Source of the DNA: Xanthomonas sp. | GTDB taxonomy: Bacteria; Pseudomonadota; Gammaproteobacteria; Xanthomonadales; Xanthomonadaceae | Reading direction: 5' to 3' | Length of the DNA: 64,000 bases | NCBI RefSeq assembly: GCF_017163755.1 | Contig: NZ_JAFIWC010000002.1 | Coordinates: 149,559 to 213,558, forward strand | Shown: positions 46,557 through 57,823 of the stretch, one piece after another | Numbering within the stretch: the first letter of the stretch is position 1 | How the letters are laid out: the number at the start of each line of letters is the position of its first letter | The notes under the pieces: generated by a model | What the model saw: the letters and a program-made list of their open reading frames with translations, nothing else | Told to the model about the DNA's origin: nothing | Databases searched by the model: none | Position numbers and translations under genes: made by a program

Positions 46557-47165
46557 ATGAACCACCTCGCGCGCCACCGCCTGCCGCCGACCCTGATGGC
46601 GCTGTGCCTGTGCCTGTGCGGCATGGCCACGGCGGCACCGCCGCCCAATCGCGAACTGGACAAGCGCACCGACCTGCCGCGCCCGGACGTTCCCGTGAGC
46701 AGCGTCCGCTGCGCGCGGCCGTTCGAGAACCGTGGCACGTTCGCGATACCGGCCGGCTTCAGCGGCGCGGGCGCCTCGTCCGAGTTCATTCCCGCCGACA
46801 AGTTCCTGGAACTGCGCCGGCTCAAGGCCACGCTGCGCGAGCCCGGGCTGCGGGCGGGCAATCTGGCGCTCAACGCCGCAGGCGTCGACGAGTGGTACGA
46901 CCTGCGCGTGGAGAACGGCGCGGCGCTCTACAGCGCGGCGAAGGACGGGGCGCTGTACGCCGACCGCGGCACCCGGATCAAGTTCGTGGCCTACCGCGGC
47001 AACGATCACGCCCGCGCGGTCACCGGCGACTACCACATCAGCGGCTGCCTGGTCGATGCGCGGCCGCCGATCATGACCGTGCCCGACATTCGCGCGCCCA
47101 GGCTGCCGAAGAAGCGGCTGACGCCGCCGGAGCCGGTGGAGGTGCGCACGCCGGTGCAGCGTTGA
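46557..47165 (+). CDS. Secreted protein of unknown function
   Basis: The 202-residue protein starts with a signal peptide (about 1-27: basic start, LMALCLCLCGMATA, cleavage near AAPPP). The mature part has two cysteines (SVRCARPF and ISGCLVDA) that may pair, a strand-rich middle (EWYDLRVENGAALYSA, IKFVAYRGNDHARAVTGDY) and a Pro/Arg-rich tail. I do not recognise the family. GAAGG precedes the ATG by about 7 bases. It stands alone between gluconokinase and the convergent S46 peptidase. Confidence 0.7.
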   Translation: MNHLARHRLPPTLMALCLCLCGMATAAPPPNRELDKRTDLPRPDVPVSSVRCARPFENRGTFAIPAGFSGAGASSEFIPADKFLELRRLKATLREPGLRAGNLALNAAGVDEWYDLRVENGAALYSAAKDGALYADRGTRIKFVAYRGNDHARAVTGDYHISGCLVDARPPIMTVPDIRAPRLPKKRLTPPEPVEVRTPVQR

Positions 47166-47536
47166 ACGGCGTTGCCGGGCGCCGGCAACGCGAGGTACAC
47201 CGAAGTCCGGATCTGCAGCCCGCGCTCGCTTGCCAGTCGGCGCCCGGGATCTGCCCGCTCGCGCTCGCTCGCCAGGCGGACATGGCCGAACCCGCCAACA
47301 GCCCGCCGGTGGGCGAGCTCCGGCAGGAACTGAGCGAAGCCGACCGCCCCGGGACGACGTGCGCCGCCACGCCTTGCCCGCGAAGCGGCGCGGCAACATG
47401 CGCAGGCGTAGAGCGCGCAGCACTGCCCGCGAGCCCGATCTGCGCGCCAGCCGCAAGCGTCCAATCGAGGCCCATCCTGGCGGTTATCGCTACGAGCGCA
47501 TGGACGATACGGCCATCGGCCACCGCCGTGCCCGCC
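47166..47536. other. Gene-free region between convergent genes
   Basis: Nothing beyond GC-rich sequence is seen in these 371 bases. A CGCTCGCGCTCGCTCGC stretch near 47258 is low-complexity. No clear terminator hairpin for either convergent gene was spotted. Confidence 0.45.
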
Positions 47537-49681
<2,145 letters not shown>

Positions 49682-49867
49682 GCAAACGTCACGTTACGAG
49701 CTAGTTCCGGACCTTAGCCTGCCATTGCAGCAAGTAGCAATACGCGACCTTGATATATCGCCACAGCCAATGCGCTCGCGCTCTGGTTGTTAGAAGGAGG
49801 CCTAATAAAATCTAGCGCATCGTTGATCTATTGGCAGGGTATCTCAGCGGTTCCCGCCATAGAATAT

Positions 49868-50036
49868 AGTCAACCCGGTCTACGCCACTCATTCTCCTGC
49901 GAATAGATGGCGGCCATCGGCCGGAGGCAGTACCACAGAAGAAGATTCGGCAGCTTGAAAAGATCGAGGCACTGCCCACGCCAAGCAACCCGCCATCGCG
50001 CAGGTGCTCGACTCGATGCTGGCGAACCAGCAATAA
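49868..50036 (+). pseudogene. 3' remnant of a regulator-like gene
   Basis: Two frames join into a plausible C terminus. One reads VPQKKIRQLEKIEALP (49930-49977) and the next frame continues HAKQPAIAQVLDSMLANQQ (49977-50033) to a TAA at 50034-50036. A C terminus of this type, helical and ending in a VLDSML segment, is usual for small XRE-type helix-turn-helix regulators. A strong terminator follows. I infer a frameshifted, 5'-deleted gene; the family call is tentative. Confidence 0.4.
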
Positions 50037-50041
50037 CCATC

Positions 50042-50068
50042 AAAAGCCCGCGCAGTGCGCGGGCTTTT
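50042..50068 (+). terminator. Rho-independent terminator
   Basis: AAAAGCCCGCGC and GCGCGGGCTTTT form a perfect 12-bp stem around AGT, ending in four Ts on the plus strand and preceded by four As, so it can act in both directions. It follows the regulator remnant. Confidence 0.85.
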
Positions 50069-50073
50069 GCTTG

Positions 50074-50140
50074 TTGCGGCGGGTTAAGTCCCGCCCTACA
50101 AGTTCTACGGCTTCTTAGGGCGGGTTTTAACCCGCCGCAA
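50074..50140. repeat. Extragenic inverted repeat, GGCGGGTTAA type
   Basis: TTGCGGCGGGTTAAGTCCCG (arm 50074-50098) pairs with TAGGGCGGGTTTTAACCCGC (arm 50116-50140): 25 bases with two mismatches around 17 bases. The arms are themselves partly palindromic. It differs in sequence from the CTTCAG-type palindromes and marks the left edge of the Rhs-remnant islet. Confidence 0.75.
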
Positions 50141-50145
50141 GGCCG

Positions 50146-50595
50146 TCAATCGTCGTTAACATGGATGTCATCGTAATCAAGTACGGCAAATTCATTTTTG
50201 CTGATTTCCCCTTTTAGCCTTTTTATCCCAACAAAGGCCGCCTTTCCCGCGAGACTTTGACTTCCGGAGGATCGCTGTATGTCAGCCAGGAACCCAGCCA
50301 AAGAATCACGCGATCCACTTCGCTCAATAGCCTCCGAAACCAAGCACTCAATCATCAGTCTGCGGATGTTGTCGGAAACCTCTTCCCCTGAGATTAGTGC
50401 GTCTTTGAAGTAACCGAGAATGGCCTTGTCCATCCATCTCAAACCGCCAATAAAGACTGCGCGCTCACGCACGTCTTCACTTGGATGATGCAACGAAGAA
50501 GAAACCAGAAAATATTGGTCGCCCCCTGGGGTTCTGTTCGAATTCCCCGACAAGGCGTAGAGCTGATCCAGCAAATCATCAGCTTTATTTTCCAC
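50146..50595 (-). CDS. Candidate immunity protein of the Ntox28-like toxin
   Basis: The 149-residue protein is predicted to be all-helical and cytoplasmic (DDLLDQLYALSGN at the start, VRERAVFIGGLRWMDKAILG and SDNIRRLMIECLVSEAIERS in the middle). I do not recognise a named family; repeated helical pairs suggest a HEAT-like fold. It starts at GTG 50595, inside the last codons of the toxin frame, overlapping it by 11 bases. That gene order is typical of toxin-immunity pairs in Rhs loci. GC content is clearly lower than that of the flanking core genes. Confidence 0.65.
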   Translation of the reverse strand: MENKADDLLDQLYALSGNSNRTPGGDQYFLVSSSLHHPSEDVRERAVFIGGLRWMDKAILGYFKDALISGEEVSDNIRRLMIECLVSEAIERSGSRDSLAGFLADIQRSSGSQSLAGKAAFVGIKRLKGEISKNEFAVLDYDDIHVNDD

Positions 50596-51293
50596 TCAAC
50601 GCCCTCGTCATTTTATCCATGGTCTCAGTCGTTCGTTTGAAAGCCCCCTCGATGGCAGTGCGCTGCCCAGCCGTCAAGCTTGGATTATTCATACTTCCCT
50701 CCAAATTCTTCACGGCACCCTTCAACGCAGTCACGGAATTTTTCATCTCGGTGACATGATCGTATCCAGTCTTCTCACCCTTTAGCTCGATGCGCATCCA
50801 GCAAAATCATGTGGCTTTGTGTTATTGGAAATGATGTTGTCAACCTTCTTAGTTGCTTGCTGCTGAGCGCGAGTCAACACGGCCTTGCTCGCGAAAAGCT
50901 TCGTAAAAAATGACTTTGCGCCAGCGACCACGCCCGGCGCAGCAACCGGCGCACGGCTGAGGGCAATTAACCCAACACCAATAGCCGCACCGACTGCCCT
51001 AGCCTCCGATCGATCCATAAATTCACTGCGGGACATGTCGCCGCGATTCATGGCGACTATGTCGCGATCAATGGCGCATGTCGACGGACCATCACATCGC
51101 CCATCGGGAGCGGTGTTCTTGTAAGGATTGTTTGAGGCGCACCAATATCGATTGAAGTTGAAGCCGTTAACCGGACTGACACCCACCGGATCAATGCTGA
51201 GGAACCTACCGATGACTGGGGTCGTAATACCGCTGCAGTTACGACGGCGCCGGATCGACATGGGCTTGCCGAATACATCGCGCGGCGTTGCAC
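50585..51293 (-). pseudogene. Rhs C-terminal tip with Ntox28-like toxin, frameshifted
   Basis: An Rhs-core end is recognisable: PVIGRFLSIDPVGVSP, NGFNFNRYW and NNPYKNTAPDGR. A variable region follows to KPHDFAG, where the frame (stop near 50782) breaks; the other frame continues ELKGEKTGYDHVTEMKN and KNLEGSMNNPSLTAGQR to a TAA at 50585. KPHD followed by GYDH..EM and LEGS..NP.L is the pattern of polymorphic toxin type 28. A second frameshift is visible upstream, where LQRYYDP lies in another frame than VIGRFLS, with a stop just before it. The gene lacks its whole 5' part, so it is a dead tip or a swappable cassette. Confidence 0.7.
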
Positions 51294-51403
51294 TGGGAAT
51301 TACGCATTAATACAAGAAGAGTGAGGTAAGCGTCAACATCTTGGTCGGACCGAAGCTTTGCAGCCTAGCCGTGCGGCTGCTCACCAGGCTCCCCACAAGG
51401 AAC

Positions 51404-54400
51404 CTACTTCTCCTTCCGCCAATTGAGCGACCCGCGGCTTTCCACCGAGCTCGATTCCACTTCCGCATCGAAGCCGCGGCCGAGCAGGTATTTGAGGGTG
51501 ATGACCGAACCGCTGCCGATCAGCGACACACCGTAGCTCACGTAGAGTTTGGGCGACAGGTATTTGCCGAAGCCCACCACCGAGCCGCCGAGGGTGCGCG
51601 ACTGGCTGACGCCGGCGTCGTCGAAGCCGAGGCGGGCGCCGAGCTGCGAGGCGAGCAGGCCGCTGCCGGCCGACAGCGCGCTGGCCGCGGCGGTGACCTG
51701 GTCGGCTTCGTCGCTGCTGGCGTTGCTGAGGCTGCGGCCGAGCACCAGGTAGGACATCGCTTCGGATTGCGACATCGACGGGTCCGACCACACGTCGGCG
51801 CGCGGCGCGGTGGCGCGGCCGGTGACGTCGATGCCGGCGGTGACGTCGCCGATCTTGCGTTGCGCGCGGATGTTGATGCGCGGATCGGAGACCACGTTGT
51901 TGCTCCAGGTCAGCTGGCCACGGCTGATGGTCAGGTCCTGGCCGTAGGCCTTGTACTGGCCGCTCACGTCCAGGCCGCCGGAGGCGGTCATCTCGCGGCC
52001 CTGGCGCGAGCGCACCTGCATCGCGCCGGTCAGCGCGCCGTTCAGGCCGAAGCCGGCCATCTTGACCTCATCGCCGAGCACCACGCGCAGGTCCATCTCC
52101 AGCGGCGAACTAGGCGCTTCCTCCGGATCGGCCGGGTCCAGCACCACCACGTCCTCGGACACCGAGGTGCCGCGGTCCAGCCGCTCCAGGTCGATGTCGG
52201 CCGACGGCACGGTGACCTCGCCGGTCAGCTGCATGGTCTTGTTGGCGATGCCGAACTGCATGTTCGGATTGGCCACCGCGCGCAGCTCGGTGGTGTTGGA
52301 CACCAGCACGTTGTCGCCGCGGATGTTGAGCTTCAATGGCGTGCTGTCGCCGTACCACGACAGGCCGCCGTCCACGTCGAGCGTGCCTTCGCCGGATTTC
52401 ACCGAGGCCACGATGCGCGCCGAGCCGTCCGGCTGCGCGTCGAAGCGGCCCTTGCCTTCGCTCAGGGTCAGGCCCAGCGCCGGCAGTTCGCCGGTGAAGC
52501 CGCTGAGCGTGGCGTTGCCGCCCATCGACGGCTGCGAACGCGTGCCGCGCAGGCTGACGTGGCCTTCGACCAGGCCCTTGGGCCGCACCAGGTCCGGCGA
52601 GAACAGCTCCATCCAGTACAGCCGCGACATGTTCATGTAGATCTCGCCGTTGAGCGGCGAGTACGCGTCCCAGCCGGTATCGACGGTGGCGTCGATGAAG
52701 CCGTCGCCCTGGAAGCCGACGCCGAGCTTGGAATGGATGTGCTGGGCGCTGAACTCGGTGTTGAAGCTGAACTGGTCGTAGCGCACCAGTTCGCCGCGCG
52801 CGTTGTCGCCCAGGCGCAGCCCGCCTTCGCGCGAGGCCAGGCGCAGCGCGCCCTGCCAGGCGTTGCCGGCCGGCTTGAAGCTGCCATCGACGGTGAGCTC
52901 GCCGCGCAGGTACATCTTGCGGCCGCTGTTGGGCGGCAGCCACGGCTGGATCAGCGACAGCGGCAGCGCATCGCCGCGCAGGGTCAGGCCCTGCTTGGGC
53001 CAGTTCGCGGCCACGCACAGCGCGCCGCCGCCGGCCGCGCCCAGGCAGGCATCGGCCAGGGTGAAGCTGCTGCCGGCCACCGCGAAGCCCGCCGGCTGCC
53101 GCAGTTGCCACGGCTCGCCCTTGGCCGGCGCCACGCGCAGCGACGCCAGCGTGCCCTGCCAGCGCGCGCCGTCGCGGCGCACCTGGCCGTTGAACGCGAG
53201 CGCGCCCATGTCGTTCTGCGTTTGCGCGTCCAGCTGCAGGTTTTCCACCGCGCCGCGCGCGTCCACGCGCAGCGTGTCCAGCGCCAGCCCGGCGCTGATC
53301 GCGCTGCCGCGCAACGCCAGTTCGCCACCGCTGCCGCGCCAGGGCAGGCGCCCGCGCAGGCTGACGCTGTCGGCGCCGTAGCCGTCCCACTTCACGCCGT
53401 TGCCGACCAGGTCGGCGGTGAGGTCGGGCGCGTCGCGGCGGCCCTTGACCTGCACGCTGCCGCGCAGGCTGCCGGCGGCACCGGGCAGCAGATCGGCCAG
53501 CTGCAGCGGCTGCAGTTGCGCATCGATGTCCAGTTGCTCGCCCACCTTGCCCTTGGCCTGCACGCGGCTGTCGCCCAGCGCCAGCTGCAACTGGCCTTCG
53601 CCCTGCTCGCCCTGCAGCGCGAACTTGCCGCTGGCCTCGAGCGGGCGGCTGCGCAGGCGGCCGTTCACGCGCGGCACGTCCAGCGTGGCCTCGTAGCCGT
53701 CGGACGCGCCGTCGGCGCGCAGCGGCCGCTGCCTGCCCTTGGATGCGAGCTGGCCGGACAGGTTGCCGTCCCAGCCCGGCGCGAAATAGCCCGGATCGAA
53801 CCCGGCCAGCGTGGCGCTGACGTCCCAGTCCAGGTGCGGCGCCCAGGCCACTTCGCCACCGAGGTCGAGCGTGCCGCTGGGCATCGTCGCGCGCACCTGC
53901 TGCAGCCGCGCGCGCTGGTCGTTGCCGCGCGCATCGATCAGCAGTTCGGCGGTGTCGTCGCCGCGGCTGACCGTGGCCTCGCCGTAGGTGGCCCAGTCCT
54001 TCAGGGTGCCGGCCAGGCCGAGGTTGGCCTCGACCAGCTCCAGCGGCACCGCCGGCGCATCCGGCGTGGACGGGTCCGGCGCAGCGGCGTATTTCAGGCC
54101 GCTGGCGTTGACCGAGAAGCGCAGGCGCGCATTGGCCGCGTCGCGGAAATCGGCGCTGCCGCGCAGGCGCACCTGCCCGTCGAAGGCGCGGATCTGCAGC
54201 GGCGCCACGGTCAGCACCTGGTTGTCCAGGCGCACGTTCGACGGATCCAGCGTCACCACGTCGCCGGCGTACTCGAACCGGCCCTGCAACTTCGCGTCGC
54301 CGCCCTTGCCGCCGGCCTTCAGGTCGAACGCCAGCGGCGCGGCGGGTTCGCTGCCGGCGGCGGCCGGCGGCACGAACAACGCCGGGTCCAGCGCGGCGCT

Positions 54401-55240
54401 GCTGGCGGCGAACTGCCAGGTGGGATCGGTGCGGCCGGTGAACATCAGCGTGGCGCGCAGCGGCGCCGGCGCGTGGCCGGCGATCGCCACTTCCATCTTG
54501 TCCAGGTTGCCGCGCGCCACCAGCCCCAGCCGCGCCGGCGTGCGCCCGCGCGGCGCCGGCAGCACCGCGCTGGCGACCAGGTCGGCCTTGTAGTCCTGGC
54601 GCGGCACGTAGTCGCCGTGGATGCGGAAATCGCCGCGATCGCTGGTCACCACCAGGTGCTTGGCGCGGAGCTCGCCGTTGGCCACTTCCACCCCGCCGTG
54701 CAGCGTGCGGATGTCGATCATCGGCTCCTGCGACTGGGTGATGCGCAAGCCGTTGATGGCGATGCGGTCGACCTGCAGCGCCAGCGGCATCTCGATCTGC
54801 GGCAGCGACTGCGGCCAGCTCGGCAGCTCGAACGGTTCCTCGCTCTTGGCCAGGTTCAAGCTGGCGTTGCTGAGCTGCAGCAGGTCCAGCTGCAACTTGC
54901 GGCCGAGCAGCGGGCGGATGTCCGGATCCAGGTAGGCGCACTCGGCGGTGAAGTGGATGTCGTTGTAGCGGAAGTCCAGGTTGTGCAGGGTCAGCGGCCC
55001 GGCCAGCGGCCCCTCGGCCTTGTCCCAGGTCAGCGACGAGCCGGCCGGCAGCCGCGCCACCACCTGCGCCAGCAGCACGTCGCGCCCGGCCACGGTCTGC
55101 AGCAGCCAGTACAGCACGATCAACGCGAGCAGCGTCAGGCCCAGCGCGGTCAGCGCCGAGCCCCACCAGAAACGCTTGCGCCGGTAGAAGCGCGGGCGGC
55201 GCGGCGGCGGCGCGGGCGACGCGGGCGTGGGCGCGCTCAC
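51404..55240 (-). CDS. tamB: Translocation and assembly module subunit TamB
   Basis: The 1278-residue protein has a cytoplasmic basic start (RRPRFYRRKRF), one transmembrane anchor (about 25-48, ALTALGLTLLALIVLYWLLQ) and a very long beta-helical periplasmic body, ending in the conserved DUF490 domain with ARLGFDDAGVSQSRTLGGSV and a C-terminal barrel-like tail. TamB bridges inner and outer membranes, working with TamA in barrel insertion and phospholipid transport. It begins at GTG 55240, whose bases overlap the tamA stop codon (GTGA). Length and position after tamA are typical. Confidence 0.92.
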   Translation of the reverse strand: MSAPTPASPAPPPRRPRFYRRKRFWWGSALTALGLTLLALIVLYWLLQTVAGRDVLLAQVVARLPAGSSLTWDKAEGPLAGPLTLHNLDFRYNDIHFTAECAYLDPDIRPLLGRKLQLDLLQLSNASLNLAKSEEPFELPSWPQSLPQIEMPLALQVDRIAINGLRITQSQEPMIDIRTLHGGVEVANGELRAKHLVVTSDRGDFRIHGDYVPRQDYKADLVASAVLPAPRGRTPARLGLVARGNLDKMEVAIAGHAPAPLRATLMFTGRTDPTWQFAASSAALDPALFVPPAAAGSEPAAPLAFDLKAGGKGGDAKLQGRFEYAGDVVTLDPSNVRLDNQVLTVAPLQIRAFDGQVRLRGSADFRDAANARLRFSVNASGLKYAAAPDPSTPDAPAVPLELVEANLGLAGTLKDWATYGEATVSRGDDTAELLIDARGNDQRARLQQVRATMPSGTLDLGGEVAWAPHLDWDVSATLAGFDPGYFAPGWDGNLSGQLASKGRQRPLRADGASDGYEATLDVPRVNGRLRSRPLEASGKFALQGEQGEGQLQLALGDSRVQAKGKVGEQLDIDAQLQPLQLADLLPGAAGSLRGSVQVKGRRDAPDLTADLVGNGVKWDGYGADSVSLRGRLPWRGSGGELALRGSAISAGLALDTLRVDARGAVENLQLDAQTQNDMGALAFNGQVRRDGARWQGTLASLRVAPAKGEPWQLRQPAGFAVAGSSFTLADACLGAAGGGALCVAANWPKQGLTLRGDALPLSLIQPWLPPNSGRKMYLRGELTVDGSFKPAGNAWQGALRLASREGGLRLGDNARGELVRYDQFSFNTEFSAQHIHSKLGVGFQGDGFIDATVDTGWDAYSPLNGEIYMNMSRLYWMELFSPDLVRPKGLVEGHVSLRGTRSQPSMGGNATLSGFTGELPALGLTLSEGKGRFDAQPDGSARIVASVKSGEGTLDVDGGLSWYGDSTPLKLNIRGDNVLVSNTTELRAVANPNMQFGIANKTMQLTGEVTVPSADIDLERLDRGTSVSEDVVVLDPADPEEAPSSPLEMDLRVVLGDEVKMAGFGLNGALTGAMQVRSRQGREMTASGGLDVSGQYKAYGQDLTISRGQLTWSNNVVSDPRINIRAQRKIGDVTAGIDVTGRATAPRADVWSDPSMSQSEAMSYLVLGRSLSNASSDEADQVTAAASALSAGSGLLASQLGARLGFDDAGVSQSRTLGGSVVGFGKYLSPKLYVSYGVSLIGSGSVITLKYLLGRGFDAEVESSSVESRGSLNWRKEK

Positions 55241-57018
55241 AGGTTGGCTCCGATGTTCAGGTACAGCTGGAACTGCGAATCCGGGTCGTTGAGGCCGTGC
55301 GCGATGTCCACCCGCACCGGGCCCACCGGCGAGCGCCAACGCACGCCGAAGCCCACGCCGGTGTGCCAGTCGGGGGTGTCGTCGAACGCGCTGCCGCTGT
55401 CGACGAACACCGCCCCGCCCCACGGCCCGCCCTTGAAGTAGTGCTCGTATTCGGCGCTGCCGGTGAGCACGTGCTTGGCGCCCAGCGCGAAGCGGTCGGG
55501 CCGGGGAGTGCGCGGGCCGACCTCGCGGAACGCGTAGCCACGGATGCTGTTGTCGCCGCCGGCGAAGAAACGCAGGCTCGGCGGCATCGACACCAGCGCG
55601 TTGGTCCAGGTGCTGCCGGCTTCGCCGCGCACGATCAGCCGGCTGTTGGCGCCCAGGCCCTGGAACCAGGTCAGGCGCATGTGCGCCTGGGTGAAGCTGG
55701 CGTCCGAGCCCAGCCCTTCGGCGCCGGCGCGCAGGCTGACGTTGCCGCTGAAGCCCTTGCGCGGGAACAGCCGGTCGTCCACGCCCACGTAGTCGCCCTC
55801 GATCTGCGGATAGACCAGGGTCGAATACTGGTACAGCGCGCCGTCGAACACCTCGTCGGTGGCGTAGCGCCAGCGCTCGCGCAGCGCGTTGATCGACGCG
55901 ATCGCGGTCCAGTGCTCGTTGATCTCGCCGCTGCGGCTGCCGCTGAGCTTGAGGTTGCGCAGGTCGATGTAGTCGGTCTGTTCGTCGTAGGCGCGCGCCG
56001 AGGCGGTGTACCAGCCGTCGAGCCAGCGGAATGCCGGGATCCGGTAGCTGGTGGTCAGGCTCTTGCGGTTCTGCGCGTAGTCCAGCTGGGTGCTGAGCTT
56101 GTGCCCGCGCGCGTTGACGTAGCGCCGGTCCAGGCCCAGGCGCACGCCGGCGCCGCTCTCGCTGCCGTAGCTGACGCCGCTGGTGTAGACGCTGCGCTTG
56201 GCCAGGGTCAGGTTCACGTCCACCGGCACGTTGCCGTTGGCGTCGGCTTCCTCTGACTTGGTCTGGATGTCGACGACGCTGAAGTAGTCCAGCTTGACCA
56301 GCGACTCGCGCAGGCGGTCGAGCTTGCCTTCGTGGTAGTAGCTGCCTTCGTCCCAGTACACCAATGGATCGAAAAGGTCCTGGCGGAAGTAGTCCTGGTG
56401 GAAGCGAATCGCGCCCATGTTGTAGCGGCGGCCGCTGTCCCAGCTCAGGTCGATGTCGGCGGCGTGGTCGGCGCGGGTGACCTCGACCTTGCGCTGGGTG
56501 AAGTCGGCGTCGAAGTAGCCGCGCTCGGCTAGGCGCCGGGTGATGGCGACCTTGCTGGTCTCGTAGGTGGTGTGGTCGAAGACGTCCTTGGCCTTGGGAC
56601 GGAAGTTCTGCAGGTCCTGGCCCAGGTAGCGGTCGTCCTCGGCCGGGCCGGTGATGGCCACATGGAAGTTGCGCACCCGCACCGGCTCGCCCTTGCTCAC
56701 GTGCAGGGTCACGTTGAGCTTGTCGTCCACGCGCGGCGCTTCGACGGTGATCGTGGGCGTGTAGTAGCCGAACGGTTCCAGCGCCTGCCGCGCCTGCCGC
56801 TCGGCCTGGCCCAGCAGGTATTCCAGGCGCGATTCGCCCTGCACCTTGCCCACCGCCTGGTACAGCGACAGCGAGACCTCGATGTTCTCGATCATCGCCG
56901 CGTCGTCGTCCTGGTCCAGGCCCTGGATCTGCACTTTTTCGATGGTGCCGCGTGCATGGGCGGCACCGGCCAGCGACAGGACGAGCAGGGCGGCGGCGAA
57001 GTGGGAAATGGATCGCAT
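55237..57018 (-). CDS. tamA: Translocation and assembly module subunit TamA
   Basis: The 593-residue Omp85-family outer-membrane protein has a signal peptide (about 1-22, GAAHA-RG), three POTRA domains (about 23-275; ALEPFGYYTPTITVE and KDVFDHTTYETSKVAITRRL) and a 16-strand barrel ending GPVRVDIAHGLND and FQLYLNIGANL. The substrate-gate motif of the family, GGDNSIRGYAFREVGP, is present. The ATG at 57018 starts the signal peptide; upstream sequence in frame is Arg-rich and non-conserved. It overlaps tamB by 4 bases. Confidence 0.93.
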   Translation of the reverse strand: MRSISHFAAALLVLSLAGAAHARGTIEKVQIQGLDQDDDAAMIENIEVSLSLYQAVGKVQGESRLEYLLGQAERQARQALEPFGYYTPTITVEAPRVDDKLNVTLHVSKGEPVRVRNFHVAITGPAEDDRYLGQDLQNFRPKAKDVFDHTTYETSKVAITRRLAERGYFDADFTQRKVEVTRADHAADIDLSWDSGRRYNMGAIRFHQDYFRQDLFDPLVYWDEGSYYHEGKLDRLRESLVKLDYFSVVDIQTKSEEADANGNVPVDVNLTLAKRSVYTSGVSYGSESGAGVRLGLDRRYVNARGHKLSTQLDYAQNRKSLTTSYRIPAFRWLDGWYTASARAYDEQTDYIDLRNLKLSGSRSGEINEHWTAIASINALRERWRYATDEVFDGALYQYSTLVYPQIEGDYVGVDDRLFPRKGFSGNVSLRAGAEGLGSDASFTQAHMRLTWFQGLGANSRLIVRGEAGSTWTNALVSMPPSLRFFAGGDNSIRGYAFREVGPRTPRPDRFALGAKHVLTGSAEYEHYFKGGPWGGAVFVDSGSAFDDTPDWHTGVGFGVRWRSPVGPVRVDIAHGLNDPDSQFQLYLNIGANL

Positions 57019-57281
57019 GGGCGCCAGAATACCGACACCTTGTGTGAAGCTGCTAACCGGCGCCGGTGCCGCGCCGGCCGGCCGCGGCCGCACCGCGCTG
57101 CCGGGAAGCGCGGCAAGCCAGATGCGGCGCGGCTTTGGCCGCGCCCGACGCCGCAGCGCCCGTCCCTGCCGGCGGCCGGGTGCGCCGGCCGGCGTTGGCC
57201 ATCGCGCGCGCGGGGCCGCCCCTTGCCAAGCCACCGGCGTCGCGCCACGCTGGCGTCCCCTCGCTGCCCGTGGAGTCGTTT

Positions 57282-57821
57282 GTGTCCATCGTGGTCGAAA
57301 CCGCGCGCCTGCGCCTGCGCCGACTGGAGGCGGACCGGGACGCCGCGGCGATGCTGGCCCTGCTCAACGACCCCGGCTTCCTGACCCATATCGGCGACCG
57401 TGGCGTGCGCGACGAGGCCCAGGCGCGCACCTACCTGGCCGACGGCGCGGTGGCCAGCTACGCCGCGCACGGCTTCGGCCTGTATGCGGTGGAGCGGCGC
57501 GACGACAATGCCTGGATCGGCGTCGCCGGGCTGGTGCTGCGCCCCGCCCTGCCCGCGCCGGATATCGGCTACGCGCTGCTGCCGCAGTACCGCGGCCACG
57601 GTTACGCCTGCGAGGCGGCGCAGGCGGTGCTGGAGCATGCGCGCGACGGACTGAAGCTGCCGCGGCTGTGCGCGATCGTGTCGCCGGGCAACGCGGCGTC
57701 GGCGCGGCTGCTGGAAGCCCTGGGCTTCCGCGGCCAGGGCACGGTCCGGATCGCGCCCGAGGCGTCGGACGTGCGGCTGTATGTACGCGACCTGGGCGCA
57801 GCCACGGCGCAGGCGGGCTGA
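57282..57821 (+). CDS. GNAT-family N-acetyltransferase
   Basis: The 179-residue protein has the RimJ/RimL-like pattern TARLRLRRLEADRDAAAMLAL at the start, a core YALLPQYRGHGYACEAAQA with the pyrophosphate loop QYRGHGYA, and the C-terminal NAASARLLEALGFRGQG. It would transfer acetyl from acetyl-CoA to an unknown amine. The start is taken as GTG 57282 because GGAG lies 7 bases upstream; another in-frame GTG is at 57270. Its stop is two bases before the DinB gene, so they form an operon. Confidence 0.86.
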   Translation: MSIVVETARLRLRRLEADRDAAAMLALLNDPGFLTHIGDRGVRDEAQARTYLADGAVASYAAHGFGLYAVERRDDNAWIGVAGLVLRPALPAPDIGYALLPQYRGHGYACEAAQAVLEHARDGLKLPRLCAIVSPGNAASARLLEALGFRGQGTVRIAPEASDVRLYVRDLGAATAQAG

Positions 57822-57823
57822 GC

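Noticed and set aside
49812..50033. 73-codon minus-strand frame
   Set aside because: It is antisense to the regulator remnant and terminator, with no motifs or ribosome-binding site.
51341..55441. Long plus-strand frame antisense to tamB
   Set aside because: Composition typical of antisense frames in GC-rich DNA, without motifs; tamB on the minus strand is convincing.
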